This document shows positions 17,948-24,328 of a stretch of DNA of 64,000 nucleotides, one piece after another (the stretch's first letter is position 1; every line of letters starts with the position of its first letter). Position numbers and translations under genes: made by a program. The DNA lies in the NCBI GenBank assembly GCA_046726235.1, contig JBKPAD010000002.1:1-64000 (forward strand), given 5' to 3'. Below the pieces are notes generated by a model, which was not told the DNA's origin, made no database searches, and saw only the letters and a list, made by a program, of their open reading frames with translations. This DNA comes from Nitricoxidireducens sp046726235. Its GTDB lineage: Bacteria > Pseudomonadota > Gammaproteobacteria > Burkholderiales > Rhodocyclaceae.

Positions 17948-18696
17948 GCGATCACCTTGGCTTCGTTCTTGAGTTTGTCGACGAGTTGCGCGACGTCGGC
18001 GACGCGCACGCCGGCGGTGCGCTTGGGCGGCTCGACGACTTTCAGCGTCTTCAGCCGCGGGGCAACGTCGATGCCGAGGTCGGCCGGCTTGACGACGTCG
18101 AGCGGCTTCTTCTTCGCCTTCATGATGTTGGGCAGCGTGGCGTAGCGCGGCTCGTTGAGGCGCAGGTCGGTGGTGACCACCGCCGGCAGCGTCAGTTCCA
18201 GCGTCTCGAGGCCGCCGTCGATCTCGCGTGTGACGACGGCCTTGCCGCCTTCGATCTTCACCTTGGAGGCGAAGGTCGCCTGCGGCCAGCCGAGCAGCGC
18301 GGCCAGCATCTGGCCGGTCTGGTTGGCGTCGTCGTCGATCGCCTGCTTGCCGAGGATGACGAGTTGCGGCGCCTCCTTAGCGACCAGCGCCTTGAGCAGC
18401 TTGGCGACGGCCAGCGGCTGCAGTTCGGCGTCGGTCTCGGCGAGGATGGCACGGTCGGCGCCGATGGCCATCGCCGTGCGCAGCGTTTCCTGGCAGGCGG
18501 TGAGGCCGCAGCTGACGGCGACCACCTCGGTGGCGACGCCGGCCTCCTTGAGCCGCACGGCCTCCTCGACGGCGATCTCGTCGAAGGGATTCATCGACAT
18601 CTTGACGTTGGCGAGTTCGACGCCGCTGTTGTCGGACTTCACGCGCACCTTGACGTTGTAGTCGACGACGCGTTTGACGGGGACGAGGATTTTCAA
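17944..18696 (-). CDS. etfB: electron transfer flavoprotein subunit beta (TTG start)
   Basis: The 250-residue ETF beta subunit begins MKILVPVKRVVDYNVKVRV and contains MSMNPFDEIAVEEAVRLKE, LGKQAIDDDANQTGQ and a C-terminal KKKPLD segment typical of the family. The start is the TTG at 18696: AAGGAGG lies six bases upstream and translation from there gives the conserved N-terminus. The longer in-frame ATG at 18861 would cross the divergent tetR gene and its control region. It is the first gene of the etfB-etfA-membrane protein-acyl-CoA dehydrogenase operon. The TetR gene faces away, 110 bases off, with an inverted repeat in between. Confidence 0.95.
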   Translation of the reverse strand: MKILVPVKRVVDYNVKVRVKSDNSGVELANVKMSMNPFDEIAVEEAVRLKEAGVATEVVAVSCGLTACQETLRTAMAIGADRAILAETDAELQPLAVAKLLKALVAKEAPQLVILGKQAIDDDANQTGQMLAALLGWPQATFASKVKIEGGKAVVTREIDGGLETLELTLPAVVTTDLRLNEPRYATLPNIMKAKKKPLDVVKPADLGIDVAPRLKTLKVVEPPKRTAGVRVADVAQLVDKLKNEAKVIA

Positions 18697-18742
18697 GCGC
18701 TGCCTCCTTGGTAGTTCGTTGCAGTGTAGGCCACCGCGACGC

Positions 18743-18810
18743 CCATACGGTATCGTATGGCTTGCTATACTACCGAAACCAATTCCTCGTTTCAATACCC
18801 TACCGTATGG
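18743..18810. promoter_or_regulatory. candidate TetR operator: paired CCATACGGTA / TACCGTATGG
   Basis: CCATACGGTA at 18743-18752 and its exact reverse complement TACCGTATGG at 18801-18810 lie 48 bases apart. A further GTATGG (18755-18760) makes an imperfect palindrome with CCATAC at 18743. The second copy covers the tetR start codon (18807) and the first lies in the etfB-tetR gap. The arrangement suits a TetR-family repressor controlling itself and etfBA, which is inference. Confidence 0.6.
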
Positions 18811-19385
18811 ACTCGACGATTTCCTCCGGCAAGCAGCGTCCCGCCCTTGACCGCGAGGCATGGATCAGGCGCGCCCTCGCCGTCGTCGCCGAGGACGGCA
18901 TGGACGGCCTGCGCGTCGAGACGCTGGCGAAGAAGCTCGGCGTCACCAAGGGCAGCTTCTACTGGCACTTCCGCGACCGCCGCGATCTCGTCGATGCCGT
19001 GCTCGAAACCTGGCGCGACGGCCGCATCCGCGACATCCGCAAGCAGACCAGCGCCGATCCCGGCGGCGAGCTGGATGCGTTGCGCCATACGATCGACGTC
19101 TACTCGGCGGCCAAGAGCCGCAAGGGCATCGCCATCGAGGCCGCCATCCGCATGTGGGCGCGGCAGGACGCGACGACCGCCGCCATCGTCGAGGAAGTCG
19201 ACGCCACGCGGCTGGACTGCACGCGCCAGCTGTTCGTCGCGCTCGGCCTGCCGGACGCGGAAGCCAAAGCGCGCAGCGTGCTGCTCTACGCCTACGTCTT
19301 CGGCTTCTCGATGATGCAATGCGGCGGCTTCCCGATGGACACCGCGGCCGCCAAGCGCTGGATCACGGAACGCATCACCCAATGA
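18807..19385 (+). CDS. TetR-family transcriptional regulator
   Basis: The 192-residue regulator has an N-terminal helix-turn-helix (about residues 15-60; recognition part GVTKGSFYWHFRDRRDLVDAV) and a helical ligand domain. I chose the ATG at 18807, directly before the TetR fold; the longer frame adds 33 residues encoded in the operator region. It is divergent from etfB and is followed by a metallo-beta-lactamase gene that overlaps its stop (ATGA at 19382). By position it likely controls the fatty-acid/ETF operon and its own operon, possibly with an acyl-CoA ligand; the ligand is a guess from context. Confidence 0.9.
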   Translation: MDSTISSGKQRPALDREAWIRRALAVVAEDGMDGLRVETLAKKLGVTKGSFYWHFRDRRDLVDAVLETWRDGRIRDIRKQTSADPGGELDALRHTIDVYSAAKSRKGIAIEAAIRMWARQDATTAAIVEEVDATRLDCTRQLFVALGLPDAEAKARSVLLYAYVFGFSMMQCGGFPMDTAAAKRWITERITQ

Positions 19386-20329
19386 AGGAATACGTCTTCG
19401 GCTTCGGCAACGGCATCCATGCCGTCGATTCCGGCTTCGGCCGACCGCTGCTCGATGCCGTGCACGTGATCGTGCACGACGGCCGCGCGGCGCTCGTCGA
19501 TACGGCCGTCAATGCCGCCGTGCCGCGCGTGCTCGATGCCCTCGCCGGCCTCGGCATCGCCCGCGACGCGGTCGACTACGTGATGCTGACGCACGTGCAT
19601 CTCGACCACGCCGGCGGCGCCGGCCTGCTGATGCGCGAGCTGCCGAATGCGAAGCTGACCGTGCATCCGCGCGGCGCGCGCCACATGATCGATCCCGCGA
19701 AGCTGACCACGGCGACTTACGCCGTCTATGGCGAGGCCAAGGCGCGCGCGATGTACGGCGACATCCTGCCGATCGCCGCGGAGCGCGTGATCGAGACGCC
19801 GGAGGGCGCGCGCGTCAGCCTCGCCGGGCGCGAGTTCGACTTCCTCGACACGCCGGGCCACGCGCGTCACCACGTCTGCATCCGCGATTCACTGACCGGC
19901 CACTTCTTCACCGGCGACACCTTCGGTTTCGTGTTCCGCGAACTCGACCGCGACGGCCGCCGCCACGTCTTTCCGACGCTGACGCCGACGCAGCTCGAGC
20001 CCGACGAACTGCACCGCTCGATCGACCGCATGATGGCGATGAAGCCCGAGGCGATCTACGCCACGCACTTCGGCCAGGCCAAGGACACGCCGCGGCTGGC
20101 CGCCGACCTGCATCGGCTGATCGACGCCCAGGTGGACGTCGCGTTGCGCTTCGAGAAGGCGGTCGAGGCGCGCAAGCGCCGCATCATGGACGGCATCGCC
20201 GCCATCGTCGCCGACGAGGCGGTGCGCCAGGACTGGGGCCTGCAGGGACAGGCGGCGCTGGCCCACTTCGAGGCCGACATCGAGCTCAACGCGCAGGGCC
20301 TCGAACACTGGCTCGACCACGGCCGATGA
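19382..20329 (+). CDS. metallo-beta-lactamase-fold hydrolase
   Basis: The 315-residue MBL-fold hydrolase has the metal motif THVHLDHAGG (HxHxDH, about residues 64-73), further ligands in DTPGHARHHVC and FFTGDTFG, and a C-terminal helical extension of about 90 residues. The N-terminus GNGIHAVDSGFGRPLLDAVH fits the glyoxalase II-like branch. The substrate is unknown. It overlaps the tetR stop and the ybaN-like start by four bases each, so three genes form one coupled operon. Association with acyl-CoA oxidation genes hints at thioester hydrolysis, which is inference. Confidence 0.88.
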   Translation: MKEYVFGFGNGIHAVDSGFGRPLLDAVHVIVHDGRAALVDTAVNAAVPRVLDALAGLGIARDAVDYVMLTHVHLDHAGGAGLLMRELPNAKLTVHPRGARHMIDPAKLTTATYAVYGEAKARAMYGDILPIAAERVIETPEGARVSLAGREFDFLDTPGHARHHVCIRDSLTGHFFTGDTFGFVFRELDRDGRRHVFPTLTPTQLEPDELHRSIDRMMAMKPEAIYATHFGQAKDTPRLAADLHRLIDAQVDVALRFEKAVEARKRRIMDGIAAIVADEAVRQDWGLQGQAALAHFEADIELNAQGLEHWLDHGR

Positions 20330-20769
20330 ACGAGCATCCCGGCGACGACCCGCACGCGGTCCATCACCACGAGCTGCATCCGTCGCTGGTAGTGCGCGTG
20401 ATCCTGTGGACCGTCGGCAGCATCGCGCTGCTGCTCGGCGTCATCGGCATCGTCGTGCCGGGGCTGCCGACGACGCCCTTCGTGCTCGTCGCCGCCGCCT
20501 GCTACGCGCGCGCCTCGCGGCGCTTCTATTCGTGGCTGGTGCACAACCCGACCTTCGGGCCGCTGATCCGCGAATGGCGACTGCACGGCAGCATCCCGTG
20601 GCGCATCAAGCTGATCGCCATCGGCACCATGGCCGCGACGATCGCCGTTTCGATCTGGAGTTTTTCGGACAAGCCCTGGCTGCAGGCGATGCTGGCCGTC
20701 ATCGGGACGACGACGGCGATCTGGCTGTGGCGGATTCCCTCGCGGGATCGCCCGGCGAAAAAGGACTAG
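20326..20769 (+). CDS. YbaN/DUF454 family inner-membrane protein
   Basis: The 147-residue protein carries the DUF454 signature GVIGIVVPGLPTTPFVLVAAACYARASRRFYSWL split over two hydrophobic helices, then FGPLIREW and two more membrane segments. The N-terminal 20 residues are His-rich (HAVHHHELH). The E. coli relative YbaN is a small inner-membrane protein of unsettled function. The start overlaps the MBL stop (ATGA) and the stop overlaps the convergent enoyl-CoA hydratase stop at CTAG (20766-20769). Confidence 0.9.
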   Translation: MNEHPGDDPHAVHHHELHPSLVVRVILWTVGSIALLLGVIGIVVPGLPTTPFVLVAAACYARASRRFYSWLVHNPTFGPLIREWRLHGSIPWRIKLIAIGTMAATIAVSIWSFSDKPWLQAMLAVIGTTTAIWLWRIPSRDRPAKKD

Positions 20770-21566
20770 CGGCCCTTCCAGGCCGGCGGTCGCTTCTGCA
20801 TGAAGGCGTCGATGCCTTCGGCGGCGTCGTCGCACATCATGTTGCAGGCCATGGTCTCGCTCGCCAGCTGGTAGGCGGCGTCGAGCCCCATCTCGAGCTG
20901 GCGGTAGAACATCTGCTTGCCCATCGAGACGGCAGCCGCGGACTTGCCGCAGATCGAGTCGGTCAGCTTCTTCACTTCGGCGTCGAGCTGGTCGAGCGGC
21001 ACGACGCGATTGACGAGGCCGCGGCGCTGCGCCTCGGCGGCGTCGATGAAGTCGCCGGTCAGCAGCATTTCCATCGCCTGCTTGCGGCCCATGTTGCGCG
21101 CCAGCGCCACGGATGGCGTGGCACAGAACAGCCCGACGTTGATGCCGGAGACTGCGAAGCGCGCGACGTCCGCAGCCACCGCGAGATCGCAGGCGGCGAC
21201 GAGCTGGCAGCCGGCCGCCGTGGCGATGCCATGGATGCGCGCGATCACCGGCTGCGGCATCTGCGTGATGGTCGTCATGACCTTGCCGCATTGCTTGAAC
21301 AGCTTCTGCATGTAGGCCTTGGCATGGTTGGCGCGCATCTGCTTGAGGTCGTGCCCGGCGCAGAAGGCCTTGCCGGCGCCGGCGATGACAACGACGCGCA
21401 CCGATGCGTCGGCGGCGATGGCATCGAACGCGGCCTGCAGCTCCGCCAGCATCTCCTCGGACAGCGAATTGAACTGGCCAGGCCGGTTGAGCGTCAGCGT
21501 CGCCACCCCGCCTTCGTCACGGCGCATCAGGATCGGTTCGTCGGCGGATTGCGGGACGGCGCTCAT
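20766..21566 (-). CDS. enoyl-CoA hydratase/isomerase family protein
   Basis: The 266-residue crotonase-fold protein has LTLNRPGQFNSLSEEM, the oxyanion-hole segment KAFCAGHDLKQM and the second hole around GIATAAGCQLVAACDLAVA. It resembles ECHDC3-like hydratases. The usual catalytic glutamates of classic enoyl-CoA hydratase are not clearly placed, so the exact reaction (hydratase, isomerase or hydrolase) is uncertain. It is encoded close to the ETF/acyl-CoA dehydrogenase operon, which fits a beta-oxidation role. The downstream neighbour on the left converges on it with a 4-base overlap. Confidence 0.9.
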   Translation of the reverse strand: MSAVPQSADEPILMRRDEGGVATLTLNRPGQFNSLSEEMLAELQAAFDAIAADASVRVVVIAGAGKAFCAGHDLKQMRANHAKAYMQKLFKQCGKVMTTITQMPQPVIARIHGIATAAGCQLVAACDLAVAADVARFAVSGINVGLFCATPSVALARNMGRKQAMEMLLTGDFIDAAEAQRRGLVNRVVPLDQLDAEVKKLTDSICGKSAAAVSMGKQMFYRQLEMGLDAAYQLASETMACNMMCDDAAEGIDAFMQKRPPAWKGR

Positions 21567-21609
21567 GGAAGTTTTCCCTCGAATTAGGCTCTACTGACTG
21601 ATTGATAGG

Positions 21610-21796
21610 TCAACACACCGACAGGTTCAGCATAAAGATACCGCTGAAAACCCGCTGAACACTTTCCCGATCTCGTCCGGCTTCCAGCCGGCCGAGCGTG
21701 AGGTGCTCGCGCCGCACGCGGCTGCCCGCCACCACGCCCAGCCCGCCCCGCCAGCGCAGGGTCGATGTGCTCGGCGCGGGTCTCGACTTCGTTCAC
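21610..21796 (-). pseudogene. 5' remnant of a type I restriction endonuclease R-subunit gene (hsdR), frameshifted
   Basis: A GTG at 21796 overlaps the Fic stop (GTGA) and reads NEVETRAEHIDPALA, the typical N-terminus of one group of HsdR subunits. The match continues in another frame as GVVAGSRVRREHLTLGRLE after an apparent two-base loss in G-runs near 21737-21748. After about 21670 similarity fades and a stop occurs at 21610. Only some 40 of about 800 expected residues remain, so this is a dead fragment. It implies that the Fic gene once sat inside a type I restriction-modification operon. The call rests on recalled family N-termini, not a search. Confidence 0.6.
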
Positions 21797-22962
21797 TTGT
21801 AAGCCACGACCTTGTTGTCGTCGCGCGTCAGCAGTTGCATCAGCTTCGGATGGATGAAGAGCTTCTCCTTGCCGGCTTCCTGCTCCTTCAACACGCCGAT
21901 CTCCGCCAGTTGCTTGAGGTACACCGAGGCCGTCTGGCGCTTGGCGATGCCCCTTTCCGTCAGACTGACGATGCGGCAATACGGCAGCTCGAACAACAGG
22001 CTCACCAGTTCGTGGCTATACACCTTCGGCAGGCGGGCGCGCACGTACTCGGCCGTCAGGTCGGACAAGGCGCGGACCGCGGCGATCTTCGCAGTGGTCC
22101 AGTTCGCCGTCTCCTCCACGCCCTTGAGGACGTACAGCAGCCACGGCTCCCAGTCCTGCTCGCGCGTGACCTGCAGCAGCAGGCGGTAATAGTCCGCCTT
22201 GTGGTTGATGATGTAGCGGCTCAGATAAAGGATGGGCAGCGTCAGTAGACCTTCCTCGATCAGGAACAGGCTGTTCAGCACGCGGCCGGTGCGGCCGTTG
22301 CCGTCGGTGAACGGGTGGATGGCCTCGAACTGGTAGTGGCCGACCGCCATGCGGATCAGCGGATCGAGTTCCGTCTCGTTGTGCAGATAGCGTTCCCAGT
22401 TGGCCAGCAGGTCGCGGAGCAGCGCCTCGCCCTCGGGCGGCGTGTAGATGGTTTCGCCGGTGCGGTCGTTCATCAGCGTCGTGCCCGGCGTGCGGCGGAC
22501 CGACATGTCGACGCCCTTGATGGTGGTGCAGATCTGCTCGGCGGTTCGCGTGCAGAGGGGCTTCTTCCTGAGCGCGGCGAAGCCTTCGAACAAGGCCCGG
22601 CCGTAGCGCAAGGCTTCCTTGGTCGCCGCGTTGGCCTGCGCCTCGTTGCCCGCGTGGCGGAACAGTTCGTCCGTGGTGGTGACGATGTTCTCGATTTCCG
22701 AACTGGCGCGGGCTTCAAGCAGCGGCAGGGTATTGACCAGCATCGCCTGGTTGGGGATCAACTGCGCCGCCTGCTTCAGTTCGCCCAGCGCCGCGCGCGC
22801 CGCGATGCAAGCGCGCAGCACCGCGCGCGTCTCCAGTTCCGCGGCCGGCGGCAACAGCGGCATGGCGTTGTACGGCCGCTCCGGCCACCAGCCACCGCCG
22901 CTCATGTTGATGCTTTTCGATTTCCTCGACATGAGGACAATGTATGTCGAGGCGGTCGACAT
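21793..22962 (-). CDS. Fic-domain AMP-transferase-like protein (class II, with C-terminal winged helix)
   Basis: The 389-residue protein has the complete Fic motif HPFTDGNGRTGR at 216-227, whose His is the catalytic base for AMP transfer. The inhibitory-helix motif SSEIEN at 87-92 fits [S/T]xxxE[G/N] on the N-terminal side, as in class II Fic proteins. The C-terminal ~110 residues look like a winged helix. The N-terminal WWPERPYNAMPLLPP segment is family-typical. ATG 22962 is the longest start; ATGs at 22932 and 22905 are alternatives. The gene is flanked by an hsdR remnant and tRNA-Ser, and preceded by clustered TGTCGA repeats. Targets are unknown; it may be autoregulated or part of a defence or toxin unit. 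Confidence 0.92.
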   Translation of the reverse strand: MSTASTYIVLMSRKSKSINMSGGGWWPERPYNAMPLLPPAAELETRAVLRACIAARAALGELKQAAQLIPNQAMLVNTLPLLEARASSEIENIVTTTDELFRHAGNEAQANAATKEALRYGRALFEGFAALRKKPLCTRTAEQICTTIKGVDMSVRRTPGTTLMNDRTGETIYTPPEGEALLRDLLANWERYLHNETELDPLIRMAVGHYQFEAIHPFTDGNGRTGRVLNSLFLIEEGLLTLPILYLSRYIINHKADYYRLLLQVTREQDWEPWLLYVLKGVEETANWTTAKIAAVRALSDLTAEYVRARLPKVYSHELVSLLFELPYCRIVSLTERGIAKRQTASVYLKQLAEIGVLKEQEAGKEKLFIHPKLMQLLTRDDNKVVAYK

Positions 22963-22970
22963 GTCAATCC

Positions 22971-23020
22971 GATGTGTCGATCGTTCTTAATTTATTCGAC
23001 ACGTCGCCCAGATGTGTCGA
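22971..23020. repeat. clustered TGTCGA repeats upstream of the Fic gene
   Basis: GATGTGTCGA occurs at 22971-22980 and again at 23011-23020. Between them TCGACAC at 22996-23002 forms a perfect inverted pair with GTGTCGA at 23014-23020. Further TGTCGA/GTCGAC words continue into the first codons of the Fic gene (22945-22965). The spacing immediately upstream of the start suggests an operator, perhaps for the Fic winged helix. This is unproven. Confidence 0.5.
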
Positions 23021-23058
23021 CGGTGCAAACATGACCGGTTTCGACCCGGTTTGCACCG
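23021..23058. repeat. 10-bp perfect inverted repeat CGGTGCAAAC / GTTTGCACCG
   Basis: CGGTGCAAAC (23021-23030) and GTTTGCACCG (23049-23058) are exact reverse complements around an 18-base centre that itself contains ACCGG and CCGGT. It could be an operator, a transcription terminator stem without a T-run, or a mark left by a mobile element. It adjoins the TGTCGA cluster. Confidence 0.5.
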
Positions 23059-23321
23059 AGCTGCGAGCCCGCCCCTACAGCGCACCCGAGAAAGCTTGAT
23101 GCAAGAGGGATTTTTTCTGGCCCTAAAGAGCGGTGAGTTTCTGCTGGTAGAGGAAGCCCTGCGTAACAAGCAGGTCGTTAGGTAAGGCCTTCGCACACTT
23201 GGTCGTCGACGAAGTTCGGATCTACGCTACAGAGGCGACAATGACAGGCTCTAACCTTGGCGTTGTTGAGGCTGTCGGTAGCGAAACGAGGAACACCGTG
23301 CCCAACTCGTTTGTACGTAAT
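23059..23321. other. gene-free, lower-GC segment between Fic region and tRNA-Ser
   Basis: No convincing gene is seen here. Base composition from about 23095 to 23320 is visibly nearer 50% GC than the rest of the window, and short frames (for example a 28-codon frame from ATG 23098) look like debris. With the neighbouring Fic gene and hsdR fragment this suggests leftover acquired DNA beside a tRNA gene. Confidence 0.5.
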
Positions 23322-23409
23322 TGGCGGAAGCGGTGAGATTCGAACTCACGAAGGGTTGCCCCTTGCCGGTTTTCAAGACCGGTGCAATCGACCACTCTGC
23401 CACGCTTCC
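23322..23409 (-). tRNA. tRNA-Ser (anticodon TGA)
   Basis: The gene folds as a class II tRNA. Acceptor GGAAGCG pairs with CGCTTCC, followed by G and an encoded CCA at 23324-23322. The anticodon loop CTTGAAA gives TGA, a long variable arm has stem AAGGG/CCCTT, and the T arm has GTTCGAATC. It reads serine UCA-type codons. It lies at the edge of the Fic/hsdR-remnant segment. Confidence 0.97.
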
Positions 23410-23426
23410 ATCCCTTAACCACACCA

Positions 23427-23466
23427 TTTTCAAGACCGGTGCAATCGACCACTCTGCCACACCTCC
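23427..23466 (-). pseudogene. extra 5' half of tRNA-Ser
   Basis: Bases 23427-23460 repeat 23370-23403 of the intact tRNA-Ser exactly (34 bases: D arm through the anticodon loop). The copy starts GGAGGTG instead of GGAAGCG and diverges right after the anticodon loop, so no functional tRNA can form. The 57-base offset and break at the anticodon loop resemble an integration or recombination scar. Confidence 0.85.
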
Positions 23467-23585
23467 GCGGCGGGCGGATTATAGCCGCCGCCTCGCCCCT
23501 GCCCGGAATGGCCCCGCGACGTTTGTTGAAACTCGCGGGCGCCGGCGGCAGTCTTATGGTCGTTCGACAACCGTGGAGATCTGTC

Positions 23586-24281
23586 ATGGCAGATATCGAT
23601 TTCGGCCGTCATCCGGTCGCCACCGCGGAGGTCGCGCGACAGCAGAATCGCGTCCTGCGCAACACCTATGCGCTGCTGGCGCTGTCGATGGTGCCGACGG
23701 TGCTGGGCGCGCTGGCCGGCATCCAACTGGGCTTCACCTGGTTCGCCGGCAGCCCGGTGATCAGCTTCGTGGTGTTCCTCGCCGTCGCCTTCGGCTTCAT
23801 GTGGGGCATCGAGAAGAACAAGGACAGCGGCGTCGGCGTCGCGCTGCTGCTCGGCTTCACGTTCTTCATGGGCCTGATGCTGTCGCGCATCCTCGGCTTC
23901 GCGCTGGGGCTCGCCAACGGCGGCACGCTGATCGCGCTGGCGGCGGGCGGCACGGGGGCGATCTTCTTCGTGCTCTCGGGCCTCGCGGCGACGACGAAGC
24001 GCGACTTCGGCAATCTGGGGCGCTTCCTGTTCCCCGGCCTGATCCTGCTACTGCTCGCGGCGCTCGCCAACGCCTTCTTCCAGATCCCGGCGCTGGCGCT
24101 GACGATCTCGGCGGCGGCGATCGCGATCTTCTCCGCCTACATCCTCTACGACATCAACCGCATCGTCCAGGGCGGCGAGACGAACTACGTCAGTGCGACG
24201 CTGGCCGTGTATCTCGACGTCTACAACGTCTTCGTCAGCCTGCTGCACCTGCTGATGGCATTCGGCGGCGAACGCGATTAG
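23586..24281 (+). CDS. Bax inhibitor-1/YccA family membrane protein
   Basis: The 231-residue protein has seven hydrophobic segments and the BI-1 family C-terminal pattern SAYILYDINRIVQGGETNYVSATL, interrupted only by normal loops; the conserved Asp of YDINR is present. Family members are pH-dependent Ca2+ leak channels or, in E. coli YccA, FtsH-interacting proteins. I chose the ATG at 23586 (MADIDFG) with GGAG about 8 bases upstream; longer frames run through the tRNA region. It stands alone between tRNA-Ser and a shared terminator. Confidence 0.92.
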   Translation: MADIDFGRHPVATAEVARQQNRVLRNTYALLALSMVPTVLGALAGIQLGFTWFAGSPVISFVVFLAVAFGFMWGIEKNKDSGVGVALLLGFTFFMGLMLSRILGFALGLANGGTLIALAAGGTGAIFFVLSGLAATTKRDFGNLGRFLFPGLILLLLAALANAFFQIPALALTISAAAIAIFSAYILYDINRIVQGGETNYVSATLAVYLDVYNVFVSLLHLLMAFGGERD

Positions 24282-24298
24282 CGCACGGTGCTCCCCGC

Positions 24299-24328
24299 GA
24301 AGGGCGGCCTCGGCCGCCCTTCTCTATT
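24299..24328. terminator. bidirectional hairpin terminator
   Basis: GAAGGGCGGC (24299-24308) and GCCGCCCTTC (24313-24322) form a 10-bp stem with loop CTCG, followed by TCTATTT. It separates the convergent BI-1 family and rlmD genes and probably serves both. Confidence 0.75.

Noticed and set aside
21584..21979. 131-residue minus-strand frame across the Fic 3' end
   Set aside because: It mixes the reverse frame of the Fic gene with the hsdR remnant after the frameshift; only the part from 21610 to 21796 in the two remnant frames has meaning.
22945..23020. CRISPR-like repeats near Fic
   Set aside because: Repeats are only 6-10 bases, irregularly spaced and mixed in orientation, with no cas genes; they fit operator words.
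23222..23587. Reading frames over the tRNA-Ser (products with WSIAPVLK-like repeats)
   Set aside because: They are translations of the tRNA and its partial copy, a well-known false protein call.
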